Below are positions 1 to 7,764 of a stretch of 64,000 nucleotides of DNA, piece by piece. Numbering within the stretch: the stretch's first letter is position 1; every line of letters starts with the position of its first letter. Below the pieces are notes generated by a model. That model saw nothing but the letters and a program-made list of their open reading frames with translations, was not told where the DNA came from and made no database searches. The position numbers and the translations under genes are program-made. Source of the stretch: Phycisphaerales bacterium (GTDB taxonomy: Bacteria > Planctomycetota > Phycisphaerae > Phycisphaerales > UBA1924); NCBI GenBank assembly GCA_020845755.1, contig JADLFE010000004.1, positions 62,001 through 126,000 of the forward strand, given 5' to 3'.

Positions 1-1
1 C

Positions 2-715
2 CTCTTGATTGCACCAACGAGGCCCGCACGTCTCACGGTCGACGCGCGGGGGCGGACGCTGCTTGAGGCGAGCAGCCCCGGACGCTACGGCGTTCGATGG
101 AGCTCTGGTCGCAGCGGTGAAGTGAACGTCGCAACGATTCCGAATGCGGTGGATATCACGGGGGAATGGGAACTGACATTCCCGCCGCGATGGGGCGCTC
201 GCGAGATGCTCACGCTGCCGGAACTCAGGTCGTGGAGCACGCTTGAGAATCCGGGCGCTCGGTACTTCTCTGGCACGGCGACATATCGCAAAGTGTTCAA
301 CGTTTCGCCGGAGTTGATCGGCCCTGGGAAACGAGTCTGTCTCAACCTCGGGAACGTCGCGGTGATCGCGGAAGTTTCGCTCAACGGTCGCGACCTTGGC
401 ACGCTGTGGAAATCGCCCTATCGCGTCGACATCACCGACGTGCTGAAGGCGGGCGAGAATACTCTCAAGATTCGCGTGACGAATCTCTGGCCGAACCGCA
501 TGATCGGCGACGAGCAACTTCCGGAGGATTCCGATCGCAACCCGGACGGGACGCTTAAACGCTGGCCCGCCTGGCTGTCGACGGCGGAGCCCAGCACCAG
601 CGGGCGATTCACGTTTACGAGTTGGCGGTTGTGGTCCAAGGATTCAATGCTGCTGGAGTCGGGACTCATCGGGCCGGTTCGGCTGGAAGCGGAAGCGATC
701 ACAGAGATCAAGTAA
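2..715 (+). CDS. alpha-L-rhamnosidase-like glycoside hydrolase, C-terminal part
   Basis: This is the C-terminal end of a gene that begins left of the window; the frame is open to the first base. The visible 237 residues contain a galactose-binding-like beta-sandwich (a stretch around GTATYRKVF, then NLGNVAVIAEVSLNG and LWKSPYRVDITD) of the type found at the end of GH2 and GH106 enzymes. The late segment with TNLWPNRMIGDEQ and a closing SGLIGPVRLE is typical of GH106-type alpha-L-rhamnosidases, which cut terminal rhamnose from plant or algal polysaccharides. The catalytic domain is outside the window, so the enzyme class is inferred from the accessory domain and from the nearby rhamnose operon. 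A GH2-type enzyme is the main alternative. Confidence 0.7.
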   Translation, partial: LLIAPTRPARLTVDARGRTLLEASSPGRYGVRWSSGRSGEVNVATIPNAVDITGEWELTFPPRWGAREMLTLPELRSWSTLENPGARYFSGTATYRKVFNVSPELIGPGKRVCLNLGNVAVIAEVSLNGRDLGTLWKSPYRVDITDVLKAGENTLKIRVTNLWPNRMIGDEQLPEDSDRNPDGTLKRWPAWLSTAEPSTSGRFTFTSWRLWSKDSMLLESGLIGPVRLEAEAITEIK

Positions 716-842
716 CCAAGCGCGGCGGCGGCGATCGTGAGGTACATTCCCGTATGCGTCGCTTTTCGATAAGTCCGAGCGGGTCGCCGCTGCGGCCTGC
801 TCAGGTGTAGACTGCAGCGAGCGCGGGTGGCTTGCCCGATCC

Positions 843-1925
843 ATGCGTGATGAGTTTTCCATGATCAACATCCGTTCGAACCACGTTCTATCTCGGCGAG
901 CGGTGTTTCCGGTGCTCGCGGCGATGACTGTGTGCATTGCGGCGTGCGAGAAGGGCACGCCCACGAATTCCTCGCCGACGCCGGCCCCGGCGGACGCCTC
1001 GGGCAGTGCGAAAGTCAAAATCGGGTTTATCGTCAAGCAACCCGAGGAACCATGGTTCCAACTCGAATGGCGGTTCGCCGACGAGGCCGCCGCCAAGAAC
1101 GGCTTTGACCTGATTAAGATCGGGGCGGCCGACGGCGAGAAGACGCTCGCCGCGATCGACAATCTCGCGGCGGGCGGCGCGAAGGGGTTTGTCATCTGCA
1201 CGCCCGACGTGCGCCTGGGCCCGGCGATCGTTGCCGCGGCGGGGCGCAACAACCTGAAGTTCATGTCTGTCGACGATCAGTTGATCGGCGCTGATGGCAA
1301 GCCGATTGCCCAGGTCGCGCACCTGGGCATCTCGGCACGCACGATCGGCGAATCGGTCGGCAAGGCCCTGGCCGACGAGTGCAAGAAGCGCGGATGGACG
1401 CCGAGCGAGGCTGCGGCGTGCGTCGTCACGTTCGAGGAACTCGACACCGCGAAGGAGCGTACCGACGGCGCGATGACCGCACTGACTGCGGCGGGCTTCC
1501 CGGCCGATCGGATATTCAAGGCCGCGCAGAAGACCAGCGATGTGCCGGGTTCGTTCGACGCGGTCAACGTGCTGCTCACGCAGAAGCCGGACGTGAAGAA
1601 GTGGCTGGTGTGCGGCATGAACGACAGCGCGGTGATGGGAGCGGTCCGTGCGATGGAAGGACGCGGACTGAACGCCGAAAGCGTAGTTGGCATCGGCATC
1701 AACGGCACTGACTGCATCGTTGAGTTTGAGAAGCCCACGCCGACCGGGTTCTTCGCGTCGGTGCTGCTCACGCCCAAGCGTCACGGCTACGAGACCGCGG
1801 AGATGGTCTACCGCTGGGTCACCGAAGGAAAGGCGCCGCCGATGGACACACGGACATCGGGCATCCTTATCGATCGCACGAATTTCCGCCGGGTGCTGAA
1901 GGAACAGGGGATCACGAAGGAATGA
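843..1925 (+). CDS. araF: L-arabinose ABC importer, substrate-binding lipoprotein
   Basis: Periplasmic-binding-protein type I sugar receptor. The mature domain opens with KIGFIVKQPEEPWFQ and continues with GEKTLAAIDNLAAGGAKGFVICTPD, which follows Escherichia coli AraF closely along most of its length, so L-arabinose is the best guess for the ligand. The N-terminus has a basic stretch, a hydrophobic core and a lipobox ending IAAC, so the protein is probably a lipoprotein tethered to the membrane instead of a free periplasmic protein. Two starts are possible, ATG at 843 or ATG at 861; neither has a strong ribosome site, and the second gives a more usual signal peptide. The stop overlaps the next start (ATGA), so the gene is coupled to the DUF5107 gene and then to araG and araH. 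Confidence 0.9.
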   Translation: MRDEFSMINIRSNHVLSRRAVFPVLAAMTVCIAACEKGTPTNSSPTPAPADASGSAKVKIGFIVKQPEEPWFQLEWRFADEAAAKNGFDLIKIGAADGEKTLAAIDNLAAGGAKGFVICTPDVRLGPAIVAAAGRNNLKFMSVDDQLIGADGKPIAQVAHLGISARTIGESVGKALADECKKRGWTPSEAAACVVTFEELDTAKERTDGAMTALTAAGFPADRIFKAAQKTSDVPGSFDAVNVLLTQKPDVKKWLVCGMNDSAVMGAVRAMEGRGLNAESVVGIGINGTDCIVEFEKPTPTGFFASVLLTPKRHGYETAEMVYRWVTEGKAPPMDTRTSGILIDRTNFRRVLKEQGITKE

Positions 1926-4900
1926 AGCGGGAGAAGGGGAGCCAGGGCGGCGGCGCGCCGGTGCGCGCGTGGGAAGAGGCGGTCACGCTTCCGACCTACG
2001 AGGTTCCGCCGCCCGATCCCAATCCGATGTTTCTCGAGCGGCGCGTGTACCAGGGGAGCAGCGGGCGCGTGTACCCGCTCCCCGTGACGGATCGCGTGTC
2101 GCACTCACCGGTCGCCAAGTCATGGCGAGCGGTCCATATCGACAACGGGCACGTGTATGTCATGGTGCTCCCCGACATCGGCGGGCGGGTCCACATCGCA
2201 CGCGATCAATCGAACGGCTACGACTTCATCTACAACCAGAAGGTCATCAAGCCCGCGCTCGTCGGCCTGCTCGGCCCGTGGATCTCGGGCGGCATCGAAA
2301 TCAACTGGCCACAGCATCATCGCCCGACCACGTACATGCCGACGGAGTGCTCGATCGAAGAGAGCGACGACGGTTCGAAGACGATCTGGCTCTCTGAGCA
2401 CGAGCCGATGAACCGCCTGAAGGGAATGCACGGCGTGTGCCTGCGCCCCGGGCGGGCCGCGCTTGAACTCCGAGGGCAGATCTATAACCGCACGCCGCTC
2501 CCGCAGACGTTCCTCTGGTGGGCCAATGTCGCGACCGCGGTGCACGAGCAGTATCAGTCGTTTTTTCCGCCGGATGTCGCGCATGTCGCCGACCACGCGC
2601 GGCGTGCCATGAGCACGTTCCCTCGCTGCTCGGGCTCGTACTACGGCGTGGACTACGGCGGGCGCGCTCGCTGGCGCGACAATCCGTTCGGCGCCCTCGG
2701 GCGCGCCGACGATCTGACGTGGTATGCGAATATCCCGGTGCCGACATCGTACATGGCGATGGGAAGCAAGTGCGACTTCCTCGGAGGCTATGACCACAAG
2801 GCCCAGGCTGGGATCGTGCAGATCGCCGATCGACGCATCGCGCCGGGCAAGAAGCAATGGACCTGGGGCAACCACGCGTTCGGTCACGCGTGGGACCGCG
2901 AATTGACCGACGACGGCGTGCCGTACATCGAACTGATGGCGGGCGTCTACACGGACAATCAGCCGGATTTCTCGTGGCTGATGCCGTTTGAATCACGCAT
3001 GTTCAGCCAGTTTTGGTACCCGATTCAACGCATAGGCCCGGCGAAGAACGCGAATCTCGACGCTGCTGTCAATCTTGAAGAAGGACGCCTCGGCGTCGCG
3101 GTTACGCGGCGATTCGAGGCCGCGCGTGTTGTGCTGGAGCGCAACGGGCGCGTGATTCTCGAGCGTCGTGCGGACCTCGCGCCCGCCTCGCCATTCGTCG
3201 AGGGGATTGAATTACCCACGGGAGAACTTCGGGCACGCGTGCTCGATCGAGATGGTAACGAGATCGTGTCGTGCGTGCGTGCCGCGCCGTCGAAGCGTGC
3301 CGCTCCCGCACCCGCGACGGCCGCCCCACCACCGTCGCAGGTTCGTTCGGGCGACGAGTTGTATCTGACTGGCGTGCATCTAGATCAATATCGCCACGCG
3401 ACGCGCGACCCACAGCACTACTGGCGGGAGTGCCTCTCCCGCGACCCCTGCGATTGGCGCGCGAACAACGCGATGGGACTCTCACACATGCGCCGTGGCG
3501 AGCACGCGCTGGCCGAGCCATACTTCCACGACGCGATCGCATCGCTCACGCGGCGCAATCCCAATCCCTACGACGGCGAGGCGTACTACAACCTCGGCCT
3601 GTGCCTGCGTTGGCTCTCGCGAGATGACGAGGCGTACGACGCGCTGTACAAGGCGACATGGAACTACACGTGGCGTTCCGCGGCGTTTCACGCGATCGCT
3701 TGCCTGGACTCTCGGGCCGGGAGGTACGACGGCGCTCTCGTGCATCTTCGCCTGTCTCTCGACATGAATCGCACGCACAACAAGGCGCGGCTCGTAATGT
3801 CGGCGATCCTGCGTCGGGTCGGGCGTGACGCCGACGCCGATGCGGTCGATCGCGAGGCGATTGACGTCGATCCATTCGCATCCATCGAGCGGTTTCCTGT
3901 CACCAACGTGCAGGCGCATCTTGACTTTGCGTTTGATCTCGCGGAGGCAGGGTTGTTCGACGAGGCGATGGTGCTCCTGCATCGCGTCGATTCGGAGCAT
4001 CCGATGCTCGCCTACACGCGGGCGTGGCTCTGCGAGCAGCAAGGAGACACGAGCGGGCAACGACGCTGGCTCAAACAGGGTCGTGCCTCGCCGACGGATT
4101 ACTGCTTCCCTTCGCGGCTTGAAGAACTCCGGGTATTGGAGTCGGCGCTCAAGGCCGCGCCGGACGATCATCGCGCCGCGTATTACCTCGGCAATCTGCT
4201 GTACGACAAGCGCCGCTACGCTGAGGCCATTCGCTCCTGGGAGAAGTCACGGCGCGGGTGCAGGACTTTCTCGATCGTGCATCGCAATCTCGGCATCGCC
4301 TATTTCAACATCCGCGCCGATGCGGGCAAAGCCGCGAGGTCGTACGCCGCGGCCCGGCGTGCAGCGCCAGGGGATGCTCGCCTGCTGTATGAGCAGGATC
4401 AGCTCCGCAAGAGGCTAGGCAATGATCCCACGTCGCGTCTCAAGATCTTGCGCGCGCATCTCGATCTTGTCGAGCGGCGTGATGATCTCTCGATCGAACT
4501 GGCGACGCTCAACAACCTCGCGGGTTCGCCGGAGCAGGCCGCGGCATTGCTCGCGTCGCGTCGCTTCCATCCGTGGGAGGGCGGGGAGGGCTCGGTGCTC
4601 GCGCAGCACGAATGGTCGCAGGTGCTGATGGGGTACGCCGCGCTGGACGCTGGCGATGCGCCCCGTGCTCGCGATCACTTCGCGGCGGCCATTCGTGTGC
4701 CGGAAAATCTCGGCGAGTCGCGTCACCTGCTCGCGGCTCGGTCGCACCTGGACTATTCACTCGGTCTGGCGATGCACGAGGCTGGCGACACGCGCGGAGC
4801 CGCAGAATCCTGGAAGCGGGCCGCGAATGCCGGCACAGACTTTCAGGGCATGGCGGTCCGCACGTATTCGGAGATGACGTACTGGAAGGGAATGTCGCAG

Positions 4901-5218
4901 GCCAGGCTCGGACGGCGTGCTGAAGCGACACGGACCTTCAAGGCACTTCTGTCATCGGCCCAGAAGCAACTCAAGACGCCTGCCACCATCGACTATTTCG
5001 CAACCAGCCTTCCCAACATGCTGCTGTTCATCGACGATCTGAACCGGCGCAATCGCATCGACGCGTTGTACCTCCGCGGGCTGGCGCTCGCTGGCCTTGG
5101 CAAGACTTCGGACGCGCGATCGCACTTCGCAACGGTGCTGGCGATGGACCCCGGCCATCTCGGCGCGACGTTCGCCCGCTCACGCCTCTCACCTGCTCGG
5201 AGGTCTCGCAGTACATGA
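1922..5218 (+). CDS. DUF5107 / tetratricopeptide repeat protein in arabinose operon
   Basis: A 1098-residue protein with no signal peptide. Roughly residues 20-340 match the DUF5107 fold, with motifs such as VMVLPDIGGRVH and FLWWANVA; this family is thought to adopt a galactose-mutarotase-like beta-sandwich. From about residue 480 to the end the protein is a string of tetratricopeptide repeats, for example EAYYNLGLCLRWLSRDDEAY and AAYYLGNLLYDKRRYAEAI. DUF5107-TPR proteins commonly sit in carbohydrate-use loci, but their biochemical role is not established. Here the gene overlaps araF by four bases at its start and araG by four bases at its end (ATGA both times), so it is made in step with the importer. 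A sugar-sensing, mutarotase-like or hydrolytic role is possible; none can be shown from sequence. Confidence 0.85.
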   Translation: MKREKGSQGGGAPVRAWEEAVTLPTYEVPPPDPNPMFLERRVYQGSSGRVYPLPVTDRVSHSPVAKSWRAVHIDNGHVYVMVLPDIGGRVHIARDQSNGYDFIYNQKVIKPALVGLLGPWISGGIEINWPQHHRPTTYMPTECSIEESDDGSKTIWLSEHEPMNRLKGMHGVCLRPGRAALELRGQIYNRTPLPQTFLWWANVATAVHEQYQSFFPPDVAHVADHARRAMSTFPRCSGSYYGVDYGGRARWRDNPFGALGRADDLTWYANIPVPTSYMAMGSKCDFLGGYDHKAQAGIVQIADRRIAPGKKQWTWGNHAFGHAWDRELTDDGVPYIELMAGVYTDNQPDFSWLMPFESRMFSQFWYPIQRIGPAKNANLDAAVNLEEGRLGVAVTRRFEAARVVLERNGRVILERRADLAPASPFVEGIELPTGELRARVLDRDGNEIVSCVRAAPSKRAAPAPATAAPPPSQVRSGDELYLTGVHLDQYRHATRDPQHYWRECLSRDPCDWRANNAMGLSHMRRGEHALAEPYFHDAIASLTRRNPNPYDGEAYYNLGLCLRWLSRDDEAYDALYKATWNYTWRSAAFHAIACLDSRAGRYDGALVHLRLSLDMNRTHNKARLVMSAILRRVGRDADADAVDREAIDVDPFASIERFPVTNVQAHLDFAFDLAEAGLFDEAMVLLHRVDSEHPMLAYTRAWLCEQQGDTSGQRRWLKQGRASPTDYCFPSRLEELRVLESALKAAPDDHRAAYYLGNLLYDKRRYAEAIRSWEKSRRGCRTFSIVHRNLGIAYFNIRADAGKAARSYAAARRAAPGDARLLYEQDQLRKRLGNDPTSRLKILRAHLDLVERRDDLSIELATLNNLAGSPEQAAALLASRRFHPWEGGEGSVLAQHEWSQVLMGYAALDAGDAPRARDHFAAAIRVPENLGESRHLLAARSHLDYSLGLAMHEAGDTRGAAESWKRAANAGTDFQGMAVRTYSEMTYWKGMSQARLGRRAEATRTFKALLSSAQKQLKTPATIDYFATSLPNMLLFIDDLNRRNRIDALYLRGLALAGLGKTSDARSHFATVLAMDPGHLGATFARSRLSPARRSRST

Positions 5219-6705
5219 CGCTCCTGCGCTTTGAGCACGTGAGCAAGTCGTTCCCGGGCGTGCGGGCGCTGGACGATGTTTCGCTGGATGCGCGGGCCGG
5301 GAGCGTGCATGCGCTCTTGGGCGAGAACGGCGCCGGGAAGTCAACGCTTCTCAAGGTGCTGAGTGGCGTGTACCAGCCCGACACGGGCGGCCTTTTGATC
5401 GACGACCGCATCACAACATTCGCACGCCCTTCCGACGCGATCAACTCCGGCGTGGCGGTAATCTACCAGGAACTCAATCTCGTACCCGAGCTCTCGGTCG
5501 CGGAGAACATCTATCTCGGTCACCTCCCGGCTCGCGCTGGCGTTGTCGACCGGCGCTCGCTGCACGCCAGGGCGACCGAACTACTGCGCACGCTCGACGA
5601 GTCGATCGATCCCGGCACACGCGTCGCCAAGCTGCCGCTCGCCCAGCGCCAGATGGTCGAGATCGCCAAAGCACTGAGCCGCGACGCCCGCGTGCTCGCG
5701 TTTGATGAGCCGACCAGCAGCCTCTCGGCCCGCGAGACCGATCGCCTTTTCCGGGTCATCGCGGGCTTGAAGTCTCGCGGCTGCGCGGTGCTCTACGTCA
5801 GCCACCGCCTCGAAGAGGTCTTCCGCGTCTGCGATTGCGCCACCGTGCTCCGCGACGGCAAGCTCGTGCAGACGTTTCAATCACTTGGCGGCGTGGGTCA
5901 CGACGCCATTATCCGCTCCATGGTTGGGCGCGATATCGGCGACGTTTACGCCTACTCGCCGCGTTCGCCCGGCGCCGAGTTGCTGAAGATCCATCGCCTC
6001 GAGGGACTGGGGCTGTCCGAGCCCGCATCGCTCACGGTTCGGGCCGGAGAAATCGTCGGGGTCTTCGGGCTGGTCGGAGCGGGAAGGTCTGAACTTCTGC
6101 GACTTGCGTTCGGCGCTGAGCGCGCCACCGGCGGCTCTGTTCACGTTGACGGCTCTGCGATCGCTCTGCGATCGCCGATGGACGCCATCCGCGCGGGCCT
6201 CTTGCTCTGCACCGAAGACCGGAAGAAAGACGGCATCGTTCCCATTCTCTCTGTGCAGGAGAACATCAACCTGATCGCTCGTCGCCACGGCGCGGTCGGC
6301 GGCGTCATCATCCGCGATTCCTGGGAGCGTCGGAACGCTTGCGAGCAGATTCGCGCCCTTGGGGTGCGCACGCCGTCGCCGGCGCAGGCCATACGCAATC
6401 TTTCTGGCGGCAACCAGCAGAAGGCGATCCTTGCTCGCCTCCTTTCGGAGCAGGTCCGCGTGCTGATGCTCGATGAACCGACCCGCGGCATTGACGTCGG
6501 CGCCAAGAGCGAGATCTACGCGATCATCCGCGCCCTGGCGGAGCGCGGCGTCGGTATCCTCCTGGTCTCGAGCGAACTCCCCGAGGTGCTGGGCGTCTCC
6601 GATAGGATTCTCGTCATGCGGCTTGGTGCCATCGTTGGTGAGTTCGACAGATCGAACGCGACCCAGGAGGCTCTGCTCCGCCTCGCTCTCCCGCCCTCGT
6701 CTTGA
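5215..6705 (+). CDS. araG: L-arabinose ABC importer, ATP-binding protein
   Basis: Sugar-type (CUT2) ATPase with two nucleotide-binding domains, 496 residues, the usual family size. The first domain has Walker A GENGAGKST (about residue 36), signature-region LPLAQRQMVEIAKAL and Walker B VLAFDEPTSSLS. The second has a degenerate Walker A GLVGAGRSE, signature NLSGGNQQKAILAR and Walker B VLMLDEPTRGID. An active first site and a degenerate second site are normal for the family. Segments such as VGRDIGDVYAY and the region around CTEDRKKDGIVP track E. coli AraG rather than RbsA or MglA. The start overlaps the DUF5107 stop (ATGA). It should energise transport through the AraH permease that follows directly. 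Confidence 0.92.
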   Translation: MTLLRFEHVSKSFPGVRALDDVSLDARAGSVHALLGENGAGKSTLLKVLSGVYQPDTGGLLIDDRITTFARPSDAINSGVAVIYQELNLVPELSVAENIYLGHLPARAGVVDRRSLHARATELLRTLDESIDPGTRVAKLPLAQRQMVEIAKALSRDARVLAFDEPTSSLSARETDRLFRVIAGLKSRGCAVLYVSHRLEEVFRVCDCATVLRDGKLVQTFQSLGGVGHDAIIRSMVGRDIGDVYAYSPRSPGAELLKIHRLEGLGLSEPASLTVRAGEIVGVFGLVGAGRSELLRLAFGAERATGGSVHVDGSAIALRSPMDAIRAGLLLCTEDRKKDGIVPILSVQENINLIARRHGAVGGVIIRDSWERRNACEQIRALGVRTPSPAQAIRNLSGGNQQKAILARLLSEQVRVLMLDEPTRGIDVGAKSEIYAIIRALAERGVGILLVSSELPEVLGVSDRILVMRLGAIVGEFDRSNATQEALLRLALPPSS

Positions 6706-7677
6706 GTGCTCAACATGACTTCACGCCCGCCTCGTTCGGCCGCACCATCCGCGCTCGCCCTGCTCTGGGAACAGGCCGGGATGCTGGCCGTTCTGGGAAT
6801 CCTGTTCCTTGCCTGCTCGCTGCTGGTGCCGAACTTCTTCACGATCCAGAACATGCAGGGGCTCGTACTCGCGGTCTCTACCGTCGGCATGGTGAGTTGC
6901 ACCATGCTCTTCTGCCTGGCTTCCGGGAACTTTGATCTCTCCGTCGGTTCGGTTGTTGCGGCCGCGGGCGTCATTGCGGCGGCGGTGATGCACTCCAGCG
7001 GGAGTGTCACGATCGGTGTCGCCGCGGCGCTCGCGTCCGGCACCGCGGTGGGACTCCTCAACGGAGTGGTGGTCGCCAAGGCCCGCATCAACCCCCTCAT
7101 CACAACGCTCGCGACGATGCAGATCGTTCGCGGTGCGGCCTACATCGCCTCGGACGGCAAGGCCTTGGGCATCGGCCAGGAGTCATTCTTCCTGCTGGGC
7201 AACTCCGCGTTCCTCCGCATCCCCACTCCGGTGTGGATCTGCATCGCGTGCTTCGTCACGTTCGGGTTCCTGCTCGCACGCACCGTCTTTGGACGGAACA
7301 CGCTCGCGATCGGGGGCAACGAAGAGGCGGCCCGCCTCGCGGGCGTTCCGGTCGATCGCACGAAGATCGGCATCTTTGCGCTCCAGGGACTCATCGCCGC
7401 GCTGGCCGGCGTCGTGCTCGCCTCGCGCATGACCAGCGGGCAGCCCATGACCTCGCAGGGCTTTGAATTGGAAGTCATCTCGGCGTGCGTGCTCGGCGGT
7501 GTTTCGCTGACCGGCGGCGTGGGACGCATCGAATTCGTCATCGCTGGAGTTCTCATCATGGGGATCGTGCAGAACGCGATGAACCTCCAGAATATCCAGC
7601 CGTTCTATCAGTATGTCGCGCGCGGTGCGATCCTGCTCGGCGCCGTGCTGTTCGATCGTTACCGGCGTCGCCAGTAG
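6706..7677 (+). CDS. araH: L-arabinose ABC importer, permease
   Basis: Inner-membrane permease of the branched CUT2 family, about 320 residues with 8-10 hydrophobic segments. Motifs LASGNFDLSVGSV, INPLITTLATMQIVRG, IGGNEEAARLAGVPV and ASRMTSGQPMTS are nearly those of E. coli AraH, which supports L-arabinose as the substrate. A GTG lies immediately after the araG stop at 6706, and an ATG follows nine bases later at 6715; the second is the more likely start, but neither has a clear ribosome site. It is the last gene of the transporter set; the beta-galactosidase follows after a gap of 87 bases with its own strong ribosome site. Confidence 0.92.
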   Translation: MLNMTSRPPRSAAPSALALLWEQAGMLAVLGILFLACSLLVPNFFTIQNMQGLVLAVSTVGMVSCTMLFCLASGNFDLSVGSVVAAAGVIAAAVMHSSGSVTIGVAAALASGTAVGLLNGVVVAKARINPLITTLATMQIVRGAAYIASDGKALGIGQESFFLLGNSAFLRIPTPVWICIACFVTFGFLLARTVFGRNTLAIGGNEEAARLAGVPVDRTKIGIFALQGLIAALAGVVLASRMTSGQPMTSQGFELEVISACVLGGVSLTGGVGRIEFVIAGVLIMGIVQNAMNLQNIQPFYQYVARGAILLGAVLFDRYRRRQ

Positions 7678-7764
7678 GCGTCGCGCTTGCTACGGAGAGA
7701 CTTGCGCGGTCCCGTTTTCGACTCGTTCCCACCACCTCATCCCGGCGTTCGCCATGGAGGTCCC

